In this document: one piece after another, positions 16,421 through 26,022 of the stretch | How the letters are laid out: each line of letters starts with the position of its first letter | Numbering within the stretch: position 1 is the first letter of the stretch | NCBI GenBank assembly: GCA_963804005.1 | Contig: CAWDOP010000016.1 | Coordinates: forward strand, 62,001 to 126,000 | Direction: 5' to 3' | DNA length: 64,000 nt | Source: JAGXRK01 sp963804005 | Lineage (GTDB): Bacteria; Bacteroidota; Ignavibacteria; Ignavibacteriales; Ignavibacteriaceae | Notes under the pieces: generated by a model | Told to the model about the DNA's origin: nothing | What the model saw: the letters and a program-made list of their open reading frames with translations, nothing else | Databases searched by the model: none | Program-made: the position numbers and the translations under genes

Positions 16421-17218
16421 ATGAAAAAACAATTAATGGTTTTCTTAGCTCTTATATGTATTGCTAATTTAGGGTTCACACAAGATCAAAAGAAATTGAA
16501 GATATTTATATCGGTAGATATGGAAGGAATAACAGGAGTCGTGAATTGGGAGGATGTAAGCAGAGATGGGAAAGATTATGATTATTTTCGACAACTAATG
16601 ACCAAAGAAACAAATGCGGCCATCGAAGGTGCATTGGAGGCTGGCGCTACTGAAATTATTGTTAGAGATTCCCATGGAAGTGCACGCAATATTCTTCCTG
16701 AAATGTTACATAAAAGCTCAAAACTCATCCGTGACTGGTCAGGTGGTTTTATGAGTATGATGGAGGGAATAGATAAACATTTGATGCTGTTATTTTTATC
16801 GGCTATCATGCAAAAGCAGGAACTAAAATGCAATTCTTGAACATACAATGAGTAGTAGAAATATAACCGATGTTTCTATTAACAATGTTTCTTTACCTGA
16901 AGCAGTTATTAACGCTTTGATAGCTGGTTATCACGATGTACCCGTTGTATTTGTGGCGGGAGAAAAAGCTTTGTGCAATCAGGCAAAGGAATTGTTTGGT
17001 GAAGTTGAAACAGTTGCTGTTAAAGAGGGGCTCGGTAATGCAGCGCTGAACCTGCATCCTGAAGTGTCGAGAGAAAGAATACGAAAAGAGGTAAAAATAG
17101 TTTACTTAATCTGAATAAATACAAACCGTATAAGCTTACTTCATCTTACACGTTGGTAGTAAAATATAAAAATGAGGAACGAATAATGAAAAAGATATTT
17201 TTACCAATTTTTACCTGA
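16421..17218 (+). pseudogene. M55 (DppA-like) D-aminopeptidase, signal-peptide form, broken
   Basis: The N-terminal 121 residues are intact: signal peptide (MVFLALICIANLGFT), then KIFISVDMEGITGVVNWEDV with the D-x-E metal residues and RDSHGSARNILPEML. Homology then continues through three further frames: DAVIFIGYHAKAGTK (shift near 16785), ILEHTMSSRNITDVSINN to ALIAGYHDVPVVFVAGEKAL (shift near 16828), and LNKYKPYKLTSSYTLVVKYK (shift near 17095). Each shift needs one inserted base. Ribosome binding site GAGGAGG at 16411. M55 enzymes cut D-amino-acid peptides such as cell-wall fragments. At least three lesions make this a pseudogene unless the reads are poor. Confidence 0.8.
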
Positions 17219-17379
17219 CTTGGACTTTGGGAATTAACTCTTTCAGGATGATATCTGGATTAATGCAACCATTAGTTAATTCAACTTCTTCGGAAAATTT
17301 TGAGAATATTTTTGTAGGAGATAATTGAGACTAATTATTTTTGTTGAGTTATTTTGGATATGGAAGAATGAAACCGTAG

Positions 17380-17615
17380 ACAAAACAAGGTTTTCCGGAG
17401 GAAGATGAGCTGTCAAGAAAAATTACTCAAAAATCTGCTGCACTATCTTTCTATTTTATCTATAGTTTCTTGTTCTGATATTTATCCAAAGTCATTTTTT
17501 CGTCGACATTAAATGGCTATTTCAAGGTATGATATTTTATGGGACTTGTCAGCAATATATTTTTGTTATTAGCTGGTTGGACATTATCAATAAGCAGGGG
17601 ATTGATGAAAAATAG
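17380..17615 (+). pseudogene. Possible DUF2178-like membrane protein remnant
   Basis: EEDELSRKITQKSAALSFYF is followed, after a one-base shift near 17486, by LIFIQSHFFVDIKWLFQG, YIFVISWLDIINKQG and IDEK, with the stop overlapping the HTH gene start. Charged KIxxKAAxxSFY helices followed by two membrane segments are typical of the small membrane protein encoded just before XRE regulators of the kind found next. Its start could not be located. Confidence 0.4.
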
Positions 17616-17802
17616 GATAAAGAACTTCGGGCAAGAATACAACTTAACCCAGAATGATTTAGCTGTAAAAGTAAAGGTACGCAGGGAGACTATTGTATTT
17701 CTCGAAAAGGGGAAATATAATCCTTCTCTAAAACTGGCATATGATATTTCAAAAGTATTTGAGCATAAAATTGAAGAAGTTTTTTTATTTGATGATAAAT
17801 AA
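17605..17802 (+). CDS. Small XRE-family helix-turn-helix regulator
   Basis: The 65 residues are a single Cro/CI-type HTH: MKNRIKNFGQEYNLTQNDLA, VKVKVRRETIVFLEKGKYNP, SLKLAYDISKVFEHKIEEVF. The conserved LTQ...LA...V...R..I...E.GK.NPS spacing is intact. I choose the ATG at 17605, because the frame extends upstream only as an unrelated hydrophobic reading of the preceding gene. This subfamily usually follows a small membrane protein, whose broken remnant overlaps its start here. Likely autoregulatory; the target is unknown. Confidence 0.85.
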   Translation: MKNRIKNFGQEYNLTQNDLAVKVKVRRETIVFLEKGKYNPSLKLAYDISKVFEHKIEEVFLFDDK

Positions 17803-18280
17803 AATTTAAGATAATCCACATCATACTATATAAAACACTTTGCAGAATACCGTTGTGTGGATAATAACTAAATCGGTATAACCTCTTTAGTAAGTGGCGG
17901 ATATGTTAAAAGATGCAATAGTAACAAAACAAAATAAATTTACTTAAACATTTCTTTCACACATTGATGGCCAAACCAGAATTTTTACCAGAATTTTTAC
18001 TACGCTCGCTTTAATGACAAAGTAAATGTAACTTTGGGTATTAGTTTCATTTTTGTTAGAGTGATTCACCTTCCCACCAGGAAAGTTCGCAATTATAAAA
18101 TTTAATTATTAATCTACAGTTCTGGCATATTTGTTGGCTATAAATAGCCAAAGAATCCGCAACGGCGGACCATTCTAAACAAAATATTGATAAATACTGC
18201 ACTTTTATATGGGACTGCAGCTTAATTCCTTCCGTCAGCTGCATTTGACCCTAAACAATAACAGTAAAAAAAGGAAAAAT
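17803..18280. other. Right boundary of the accessory array
   Basis: The 478 bases have no gene that I can support. At 17875-17888 GGTATAACCTCTTTAG repeats the 5' box of repeat G, but no hairpin follows, so it looks like the last half-site of the array. A local duplication ACCAGAATTTTTACCAG lies near 17975-18000. A ribosome binding site (AAAAGGAAAAAT) precedes the ATG at 18281. Confidence 0.55.
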
Positions 18281-20677
18281 ATGAAAAAGTTACTGGCTCT
18301 CTCCGTAATGTTCATCATTAGTTTATCAAGTTATTCATTAAAAGCCCAGGGCAGCTGGACGCTTCAAACGAATCCCCTAGGAACCGAGGATTCAGCGATG
18401 GTTGGTAAAGTTCAATTTGTCAGTTCAACCGAAGGATGGATTTCTGTATCCTCCGGAGCAAAATTACTACACACCACTAATGCCGGAACTGATTGGTCTG
18501 TTGTAACAATGTCACCTAGTGATACTGTTGCTTCGTTATCTGATCCTAGTGTAAATCTAAGTTTTGTTAACTCCACTACCGGATGGGTCATTAAATCTTT
18601 CGGAACTGATTTTAGTAATGTGAGTGGCGCAGTAATTTACAAAACAACTAACGCTGGAATTGATTGGCAGAGAAAAATACTATCTCAAAATGCCGGAGAT
18701 TTAGGATTTCAAATTCAGTTTATTGATGCTAATATTGGATGGGCAACCGTTGCTAATATTAATTCCGGGGTTGGCTATATTTATAAAACTACAGATGGCG
18801 GCGATAGTTGGAATGTAATATCCAGTGGTTCATTTAAAATGTTTTATTTTGTGGATTCAATGAACGGATGGTCAATTACACTTGCCGCAGACTCGCCTCC
18901 ACCACCATACTATATCATGCGCACAACAGATGGTGGAGCAACTTGGTCAACTCAGTATACTGACAACACACCGGGTGAATTTTTAGCATTACATATTGTT
19001 GATTTAACAAATGGGTGGGTTGTCGGAAGAGAAGGCAAAATTCTTAATACAACAAATGGAGGCACTAACTGGAATATAGTTACCAATTCTGGAATAAGCC
19101 CAACCCAGAGTTCCAAAGCAGTGTACTTTTTAGATTCAAATACAGGATGGTTCTCAACTAAAGATGATAATGGATATGCCATTATTAAACATACAACAGA
19201 CGGAGGAGCAAGTTGGTCAACACAAGTAACTCCACTTCAAGATCCACAGGGCAGCAATTCAGTTTTTAGTATCAATTTTTATGATACTCAAAATGGTTGG
19301 TTGGTTGGAGATTATGGAAAAATTTGCCGCTATGAAACTACAGGATCAATTTCGGGCGAAATTATATATTCAGGAAGTTTTTCAGGAACCATCTACATTG
19401 CAGCATTTAACAGCCCAAATATTGATGGAGAACCAGATTATATGACCACTCTTAGTTCACCTGGCAGTTATTCAATAAACGATGTAGTTAGTGGAACATA
19501 TTATATGGTATCAATTATGTCTGCTAGTATGCCTCAAATATTACCTACAGATCCCTATGGTTTTTGGGGAACATTAGAAAATCTGACACCGGTAGTTATT
19601 TCAGGGATTAGTAATGTTACTGGTATTAACATTACTTTAATTGATGGAACTACAGAGGATCCAAATCCATTTGCCTCATTCTATGTTGAACCTGACGAAA
19701 CATTTCAGTTACCCCTAGATACAGAAGCAGGGATTAACCCATCACTTGTATGTGACGGTACTTCGATATTTCTCTACAAGCAAGACTATGAAGGAGCTGG
19801 GAGTGCAAAAATATTTGAGATAAATCCTGAATCCGGAGCCCTGTTAAATACAGATTATTTATCCCTTGAATCATCGCCAAACAAAATAAGCTGGATTGAC
19901 AAAATGGTATACCGTGACGGTTTTCTATGGGCGAATGGCGGATATGGTGATCCATCGGGTTCTGGCGGTATTGAGGGAGTTTTCAAAGTTGATATTTCTA
20001 CCAGCAACTCTTCAAATCAGATACCTTTTGGTATTGATTTTCAAAATAAAAATGGATTTGCCTGTGATGGTATAAATTTTTTCATACTTATGTCAGATTT
20101 ATCAGGTATAGGAGGTATTGTAAAATTTGATCCCGATGCTGTTACAGTAGTTCCATCAAATTTATTTATTACTTTAGAAAACCGTGCTAGTCAATTGACT
20201 TATGGAGATAATATCCTGTGGGTTGGGTTCGATAGGATTAATGAGTTTAATCCAATAACAAGTGAATTTTTAGGAGATATTGATATACCTGGTTTAGCGG
20301 CCGGTCTTTATTTCGATAGTAAATTTTGGAGTTATGACGAAAGTAATAACACTTTAAAAGTATATTATCTACCATCAGTAGGTGTTGAAGATAATAACAT
20401 TATAAGCTCTCCGATAGAATTTACACTTTCTCAGAACTATCCTAATCCATTTAACCCAAGTACAACAATTTCATACCAGATAAAAGAGCAAGGATTGGTG
20501 CAATTGAAAGTATTTAATCTTTTAGGTCAAGAAGTTGCTACATTAGTTAATGAGATGAAATCAGAAGGAAGCTACTCAATAACTTTTGATGCAAATGAAT
20601 TATCAAGCGGTGTTTATATTTATTCAATTAGTGTAAATGACTTTGTTCAAAACCGGAAGATGACTTTGTTGAAGTAA
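18281..20677 (+). CDS. T9SS-exported YCF48/BNR-repeat beta-propeller protein
   Basis: The start is the ATG at 18281 (MKKLLALSVMFIISLSSYS, then LKAQ), behind a good ribosome binding site; upstream in-frame sequence is not signal-like. The mature protein has at least six photosystem-assembly-like Asp-box units (TTNAGTDWS, TTNAGIDWQ, TTDGGDSWN, TTDGGATWS, TTNGGTNWN, TTDGGASWS), then a CarboxypepD-like segment (GSISGEIIYSG), then a second propeller-like region. The C-terminus is a T9SS type A sorting domain (LSQNYPNPFNPSTTI ... SGVYIYSISV ... NRKMTLLK). Probably secreted or surface-attached; binding partner unknown. Followed by a terminator at 20693. Confidence 0.9.
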   Translation: MKKLLALSVMFIISLSSYSLKAQGSWTLQTNPLGTEDSAMVGKVQFVSSTEGWISVSSGAKLLHTTNAGTDWSVVTMSPSDTVASLSDPSVNLSFVNSTTGWVIKSFGTDFSNVSGAVIYKTTNAGIDWQRKILSQNAGDLGFQIQFIDANIGWATVANINSGVGYIYKTTDGGDSWNVISSGSFKMFYFVDSMNGWSITLAADSPPPPYYIMRTTDGGATWSTQYTDNTPGEFLALHIVDLTNGWVVGREGKILNTTNGGTNWNIVTNSGISPTQSSKAVYFLDSNTGWFSTKDDNGYAIIKHTTDGGASWSTQVTPLQDPQGSNSVFSINFYDTQNGWLVGDYGKICRYETTGSISGEIIYSGSFSGTIYIAAFNSPNIDGEPDYMTTLSSPGSYSINDVVSGTYYMVSIMSASMPQILPTDPYGFWGTLENLTPVVISGISNVTGINITLIDGTTEDPNPFASFYVEPDETFQLPLDTEAGINPSLVCDGTSIFLYKQDYEGAGSAKIFEINPESGALLNTDYLSLESSPNKISWIDKMVYRDGFLWANGGYGDPSGSGGIEGVFKVDISTSNSSNQIPFGIDFQNKNGFACDGINFFILMSDLSGIGGIVKFDPDAVTVVPSNLFITLENRASQLTYGDNILWVGFDRINEFNPITSEFLGDIDIPGLAAGLYFDSKFWSYDESNNTLKVYYLPSVGVEDNNIISSPIEFTLSQNYPNPFNPSTTISYQIKEQGLVQLKVFNLLGQEVATLVNEMKSEGSYSITFDANELSSGVYIYSISVNDFVQNRKMTLLK

Positions 20678-20692
20678 GTAGTACTAAATTAT

Positions 20693-20722
20693 TTTAAGGG
20701 CAGGTAAAAATCTGCCCTTAAA
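20693..20722 (+). terminator. Rho-independent terminator
   Basis: TTTAAGGGCAG, eight-base loop, CTGCCCTTAAA, 15 bases after the stop of the propeller gene. The 11-bp stem is perfect, followed by an AT-rich run. Confidence 0.75.
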
Positions 20723-20814
20723 TAATAACTTACAAAATATAACAAGCTGCTCAATACCAACCGCTACTTTAAGCCTGCAACTATGTAAAATATCTTTGAT
20801 TTAGAGAAGTCTCT

Positions 20815-22092
20815 TTAATTTTTTCTTTTAAAAAGTAAAATTGTAAAATCATCATAAAAAATATCTGATCCGTTAAAATCTTTTGTGGTGTTTATAATGG
20901 ATTCAATAATTTGTTGAGGTGATAAACTTGCATTAGTTTCAAAAACTTTTTTAAGTCTGCCGATACCGAATAATTTTTTGTTCTTAGAAAAAACTTCTAC
21001 GACGCCATCGGTATATAACAGAATCTGGTCTCCCTTTTCAACTAGACACTCATTGTAACTGAACTCTGTATCCTTTAATATATTCAGCGAGGGACCACCG
21101 CCTTCCAATAACTGTATAGAATTATTCTTTAGAAGAAGACCCGGATTATGTCCGCAATTACTGTAGATAAAATTATGAGTATTATAATTCAAGATTCCGT
21201 AAAAGACCGAGATAAAATCTCTTTTGCGCATAAACTCAAAAACCTGCTTATTCATAAGTTTCATTAACTTATCGGGAGTAAAATTTAACTTAGCATTGTA
21301 ACGAAGGAGTGCACGAAAGGCAGCCATTATCAATGCGGCAGGAACACCATCGCCGGATACATCTGCAATAACTATTGCAATCCGGTTTTCATCAATTGGG
21401 ATATAATCAAAATAATCGCCGCCGATATCAAAAGTAGGAATACATACATCGGAAAATTCATAATTATTAATCTGAGGCGGAGAGGAAGGTAACAAACCCT
21501 GCTGGACATCTTTTGCAATTTGTAATTGTTCCTCAATTTTTTTCTTTTCCAATATCTGGTAATGCAGCAATGCTTTATCAATTGAAATTGCGGCAGCCTC
21601 TGCAAAGAAACTTAAAATTTCAATATCGTTTTTTTCAAATGCGGCAAGTTTGTCGCTTTCAACATTTAAAGCACCAATGGTTCTTCCATCTCTTGTGATG
21701 GGAATGGTTAACTCTGATAAAGTTTCTTTTCTCCCGGGAATATATCTTTCATCTGTTCTTACATCATTAAGCAATATGCTTTTACCGGTTTTAATTGTCT
21801 GTCCAATAATACCTTTTCCTTCCATTAACATTGCATCAGATTCGGGCGGCAGATTTCCGAATCCGCGTTGAGCCATACTGGCGATTTGCTGTTTGGGAAA
21901 GCGGTAACCGGAATGATTGATATCTTCACTTAAAACAAATATACCAGCGGCATCATAATCAATTACATTTGAAAGAAGATCAAGAAGCAGGTTAAGGATT
22001 TTATCTAAATCGAGCGTACCTCTTATCTTGTAAGAAATATCTCTTAATAATTGATATTTAATTTCAGAGGTTAGTTCTATTTTATTTTTCAT
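20815..22092 (-). CDS. GAF domain plus PP2C-type (SpoIIE/RsbU) serine phosphatase
   Basis: The 425 residues have an N-terminal GAF domain (about 20-175; LDLDKILNLLLDLLSNVI ... ITRDGRTIGALNVESDK), a short coiled coil (KKKIEEQLQIAKDVQQGLLP) and a PP2C SpoIIE-like domain (about 200-424). The metal residues are seen in GGDYFDYIP, IADVSGDGVPAAL, YTDGVVE and YDDFTILLF. Such proteins dephosphorylate anti-sigma-factor antagonists in partner-switching systems, with the GAF domain sensing a small ligand or redox state. No partner kinase or antagonist is adjacent. The gene stands alone between converging and diverging T9SS genes. Confidence 0.93.
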   Translation of the reverse strand: MKNKIELTSEIKYQLLRDISYKIRGTLDLDKILNLLLDLLSNVIDYDAAGIFVLSEDINHSGYRFPKQQIASMAQRGFGNLPPESDAMLMEGKGIIGQTIKTGKSILLNDVRTDERYIPGRKETLSELTIPITRDGRTIGALNVESDKLAAFEKNDIEILSFFAEAAAISIDKALLHYQILEKKKIEEQLQIAKDVQQGLLPSSPPQINNYEFSDVCIPTFDIGGDYFDYIPIDENRIAIVIADVSGDGVPAALIMAAFRALLRYNAKLNFTPDKLMKLMNKQVFEFMRKRDFISVFYGILNYNTHNFIYSNCGHNPGLLLKNNSIQLLEGGGPSLNILKDTEFSYNECLVEKGDQILLYTDGVVEVFSKNKKLFGIGRLKKVFETNASLSPQQIIESIINTTKDFNGSDIFYDDFTILLFKRKN

Positions 22093-22151
22093 TTAAAAGA
22101 ATAGTGATTAATCTAACGTAAAGTTAGGATGCAGGCCAGTTACATTCAAAT

Positions 22152-22191
22152 AATAATTTAAAAAGGAGCAGAAGCTCCTTTTTAAATTATT
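22152..22191. terminator. Strong hairpin between two minus-strand genes
   Basis: The left arm ending AAAAAGGAGC, loop AGAA, and right arm GCTCCTTTTT... form an 18-bp perfect stem with A- and T-rich flanks on both sides. It lies after the T9SS gene at 22209 in its reading direction, so it probably ends that transcript, and it could work in both directions. Confidence 0.8.
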
Positions 22192-22208
22192 GTTAGTATC
22201 ATTTGATA

Positions 22209-23246
22209 CTATTTAAGTAATATCATTTTCTTAATCTCAACAAAAGAACCTGCCTGAAGTCTGTAGAAATAAACTCCGTTTGACAATTCTTTTGCGTTGA
22301 ATTCAATTTCATAAGTGCCTGACAGATTTTTCTTCATTAACCAAAGATTCTATTTGATTTCCAAGAACATCGAATATATTAATGCTTACGTTCGATGAAA
22401 CGGGAACAGAGTATTTTATCTTTGTCGAAGGGTTAAATGGATTAGGATAGTTCTGACCTAAATAAAATTCTGTAACCGGTGCTGTTTCATCCTCAACGCC
22501 TACAAAATTTGCAGGTAATAAAATCTGAAATCCACCATCAACTAATCCTGTATCAGCTGAAGCTGCACCAGTAAAAACATCAAGAAAAATACTTTCGCGA
22601 GTCATAAATACAAATTCTTTATCACCATAGCCGGAATGTTCTCTTTTCATTCTCAAACATTCATAATCTCCGCTTTGTAATCTGAGAGTACCATAAGCAT
22701 CAATAGTGACTATTTCAGTACTTGAAGATTCATCGGTTGATAATATCTGCCAGATTGAGTTGTATGTTGTATCATACTTTGTTTGATTCTGACTGAAATT
22801 ATACCATATGTTGCAGGAAATTTCCCTAGTAATTGGTAAGGCACATTATGAGAAAAACTATATTCGGGTATAAGTGAAGCCTGTCCCAACGTAAATACAG
22901 AGTCACCACGTACAAGAAAGACAGGATTTTTTTCAATTGTTGTTGGTGTCTCTCCGATTGTAATTGCATCGGACGGATAACGCTCTGCAAGTATTGAAAT
23001 TGTGCCGACTGAATAATTGTTAGAGATATTTAAATCTTGCAGATCGACATAAGAATAGTCGAATATCTGTGGACCACCTAAATAACCAATATTATATTGA
23101 TTCCCTTCATCACCGGTATAATAATGATGAGTACCGGGAGTGAAGACACTCATAAACTCCTCCAGAGTTATGGTAGTTTGTGAAAAAGAAGTTGTTGTTA
23201 ACAAAGCAACAAAGAGTGCAATGAACATTTTAGTAAAGTAGTTCAT
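22209..23246 (-). CDS. T9SS-exported protein with two frameshifts
   Basis: The N-terminus (23246; MNYFTKMFIALFVALLTTTS) is a signal peptide followed by a region with no family I recognise (VFTPGTHHYYTGDEGNQYN). Near 22810 the natural sequence moves to another frame (IWYNFSQNQTKYDTTYNSIW then QILSTDESS ...). This runs through a T9SS sorting domain (FYLGQNYPNPFNPSTKIKYS) and shifts again near 22325 into LSGTYEIEFNAKELSNGVYF ... SFVEIKKMILLK, with the stop at 22209. The second shift lies in an A-run, the first does not. The joined protein is about 345 residues. It is either a recent pseudogene or carries consensus errors. Confidence 0.7.
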
Positions 23247-23722
23247 GTTATTTCTCCATTTGGGTCACGATAAGTGAATGAATATGAATTATCAAAACGA
23301 ACAAAAAGCAAAGTGAGTTGGTGTGATTAACATCAGCGGTAACAGACATTTCTTTATCAGATGCATCGGGTTCATAGTATGCTTTTATTTGTAAATCAAA
23401 TATAATGAACATTTGAATATTATGTTCAAGTTTTTTTTAATAGGAAAGAAAAGCTATAAAGAAGAACTTCTCTGCTTAAATAGCTAAAATAAAAAAAGGA
23501 GCCGAAGCTCTCTGATTTAATTAAGTTATTGTTTTATCCTCTCCTCGTCTATGAAAACAAGTTTCGAACAGTTGGCAAATTGAAATTTTTCTTCTGATAA
23601 AATTCATTTTTCAGTAACTTAAATAAGTAATAGAAAATAATTTTCATTTACCTGTAATTTCTAATGAATAATTTTTATAATTAAAATAGCAGGTAGAAAA
23701 AATCATTTAAATAAGTTGTTAA
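23247..23722. other. Divergent intergenic region
   Basis: The 476 bases lie between diverging genes and have no coding potential I can support. A hairpin-like AAAGGAGCCGAAGCTCT at about 23500 resembles the stem of the 22152 terminator. The rest is AT-rich and presumably holds both promoters, although no clear boxes stand out. Confidence 0.5.
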
Positions 23723-25789
23723 TTGTTTAAGACCAAATCAATAAAAATATTTAATATTCTTTCCCGCCAAACTGCAGCCCTGTTCGAAAAAATGCAGATG
23801 ACAGAACATACCTTCATGATAATTGTTGCAATCATAATAGGTATATCGGCTGGTTTTGCAGCTATCGGCATAAGGGCAATGATTAAATTTTTTTCTCAAC
23901 TGTCATTCCCTGGGTCTCTAACTGTACTTGAAAATATTACCGCATCACCATGGTACTTAATAATTCTTGTGCCTGTAATCGGCGGCTTGATTGTTGGACC
24001 TCTAATTTATTTCTTTGCCCCCGAAGCAAAAGGACACGGTGTACCAGAAGTAATGCAGGCAATTTTATTGCGCGGTGGAATGATTCGTGCACGTGTAGCT
24101 ATAATTAAAGCTGTTGCCTCTGCTATAACAATCGGGACAGGCGGATCAGTTGGAAGAGAAGGTCCAATTATTCAAATAGGATCCAGTCTTGGTTCAACTA
24201 TAGGGCAGTTTTTTCGGGTTCCTTCAAAAAGGTTAAAGACATTAGTAGGATGTGGTGCCGCAGCCGGTATTGCTGCCGCATTTAATGCCCCCGTAGCAGG
24301 AGCACTTTTTGCAGTAGAAATTATTTTGATGGATTTTGCTGTTGCTCAGTTTTCACCAATTGTTATTGCATCTGTAATGGCAACGGTTGTATCACACACA
24401 TTCGAAGGAAATTTTGCTGCTTTTATAGTGCCTAAATACCAACTTGCATCACCATACGAAATAGGATTTTATTTTATTCTTGGTGCTTTAAGCGGAGTTG
24501 TTTCTTTTCTGTTTATTAAAATTCTTTATTTCAGTGAAAACTTTTTTGACAATAAATTTAAATTTCCTGAATATTTAAAACCTGCTGTCGGTGGAATAGC
24601 TATTGGTTTAATGGCATTACTGTTCCCTCAAGTTATGGGTGTTGGCTACGATTCCATAAACAATGCGCTGCACGGAGATATGATATGGTACCTTGCATTC
24701 GGATTAATATTTTTAAAGATTATTGCAACATCGTTAACTCTCGGCTCAGGAGGTTCGGGTGGAATATTCGCACCATCGCTTTATATGGGCGCAATGCTTG
24801 GTTTCTTTTTCGGTTACATTGTTCATACTTTTTTCCCCAATATCACAGCAACTCCCGGAGCTTACGCACTTGTTGCAATGGGGGGATTGGTCGCAGGCAC
24901 AACACGCGCACCAATTACTGCAATCATTATCGTTTTCGAGTTGACTAATGATTACCGTATCATTTTGCCGGTGATGGTAACCTCAATAATTAGCACAATC
25001 ATATCAACTAAACTTTCCCGTGAATCAATCTACACTCTTAAACTTCTTCTGCGCAACATCAGCATTAAAGAAGGAACTGAACTGAATATTATGGAATCAA
25101 TATTCGTCAAAAATGTTTTTACACGCGATTACGATTCCATAAACATATCGGATAATTTCAGCCAGGTTGTGAATAAAGTTATCCGCGGCAGAGGACCAGA
25201 GTTTCCAGTTGTAAACAACGGTTTTGTCAAAGGTGTAATTTCGATGTACAATATTAAAGACCATCTTTATGAAAGAGACTCGTTAAAAAACTTATTAATT
25301 GCAGCAGATATAGCAAACATTAATTTTAAAGCTGCTGATGTTACCGAGAATTGCCAGTCCGTTCTCGAAAAAATGAAACGTTACAATCTTGAGGGATTGC
25401 CGGTTATAGAAGACGAAAGTTCACCTAAGATTCTTGGCATGATATGGAAGCGTGATATACAGGATGCATATCAAAAAGAGATTGAACGGCGCGAAATTAC
25501 AACATCACTTGCAAGCAGCATCTCGATGAAAGAAGAGATACCGAACGTACATTTTATGGAAGGATATTCAATTACCGAAATTACCCCGCCTGCTTTATTC
25601 ATTGGCAAATCAATAAGAGAATTAGATATACGCGCTGTTTATGGTGTTGATGTTCTTTCAATTAAGACCTATGAAAAGGGAGGTGAAAAAATAAAAGCTA
25701 TCCCTTCACCTTCTTATGTAATACAGAAGGAAGATACTCTTATGATAGCGGGTGAGATTAGAAATATTAATGTTTTGAAGAATTTATAA
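23723..25789 (+). CDS. ClC-family chloride channel/antiporter with CBS pair and RCK_C domain
   Basis: The 688 residues have a full ClC transmembrane core (about 30-440). Selectivity-filter elements are visible: GHGVPEV at 104-110, GREGP at 144-148 with E146 as the gating glutamate, and GSGGSGGIFAPS at 341-352. Two CBS domains follow (about 463-515 and 525-585), then a TrkA-C/RCK_C domain (608-686, ITEITPPALFIGKSIRELDI). The presence of E146 suggests Cl-/H+ exchange capability. The start is written as TTG 23723; the ATGs at 23792 and 23798 are alternatives. Adenine nucleotides at the CBS pair and another ligand at RCK_C would be plausible regulators. It is transcribed alone. Confidence 0.94.
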   Translation: MFKTKSIKIFNILSRQTAALFEKMQMTEHTFMIIVAIIIGISAGFAAIGIRAMIKFFSQLSFPGSLTVLENITASPWYLIILVPVIGGLIVGPLIYFFAPEAKGHGVPEVMQAILLRGGMIRARVAIIKAVASAITIGTGGSVGREGPIIQIGSSLGSTIGQFFRVPSKRLKTLVGCGAAAGIAAAFNAPVAGALFAVEIILMDFAVAQFSPIVIASVMATVVSHTFEGNFAAFIVPKYQLASPYEIGFYFILGALSGVVSFLFIKILYFSENFFDNKFKFPEYLKPAVGGIAIGLMALLFPQVMGVGYDSINNALHGDMIWYLAFGLIFLKIIATSLTLGSGGSGGIFAPSLYMGAMLGFFFGYIVHTFFPNITATPGAYALVAMGGLVAGTTRAPITAIIIVFELTNDYRIILPVMVTSIISTIISTKLSRESIYTLKLLLRNISIKEGTELNIMESIFVKNVFTRDYDSINISDNFSQVVNKVIRGRGPEFPVVNNGFVKGVISMYNIKDHLYERDSLKNLLIAADIANINFKAADVTENCQSVLEKMKRYNLEGLPVIEDESSPKILGMIWKRDIQDAYQKEIERREITTSLASSISMKEEIPNVHFMEGYSITEITPPALFIGKSIRELDIRAVYGVDVLSIKTYEKGGEKIKAIPSPSYVIQKEDTLMIAGEIRNINVLKNL

Positions 25790-25828
25790 TATCTGCTCTC
25801 CGATTTTTCTCCGTGGCTCTTTGTGAGA

Positions 25829-25925
25829 TTATTTTAAAAGAATCATTTTTTTTGTCAACAAAATCACCGGCCTGTCAGTCTTGGCTCGGCCAAGCCGAAA
25901 CAGATATTCTGTAGAAATAAACTTA
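25829..25925 (-). pseudogene. T9SS sorting-domain remnant interrupted by a palindrome
   Basis: Read on the minus strand, the end encodes GDFVD then TKKMILLK and a TAA at 25829, and the start encodes the FISTE (YFYR-equivalent) segment. Between them sits a GC-rich palindrome (CTTGGCTCGGCCAAG on the plus strand) that breaks the frame. No body of a gene is attached. It is a scar of a lost T9SS gene invaded by a dispersed palindromic repeat. Confidence 0.6.
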
Positions 25926-26022
25926 ATGATTGGCAAATAAAAATCAACATCAGCTTGAACTTATAGGGGATTAAATAATACTCTCTTTCAGTTTATTTCA
26001 CCAACATTTATCTGCAGAAGAT

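Noticed and set aside
7382..17890. CRISPR array or phage/prophage as explanation for the repeats
   Set aside because: Repeats are separated by whole genes of varied length rather than short spacers, no cas or phage structural genes occur, and no integrase gene is present.
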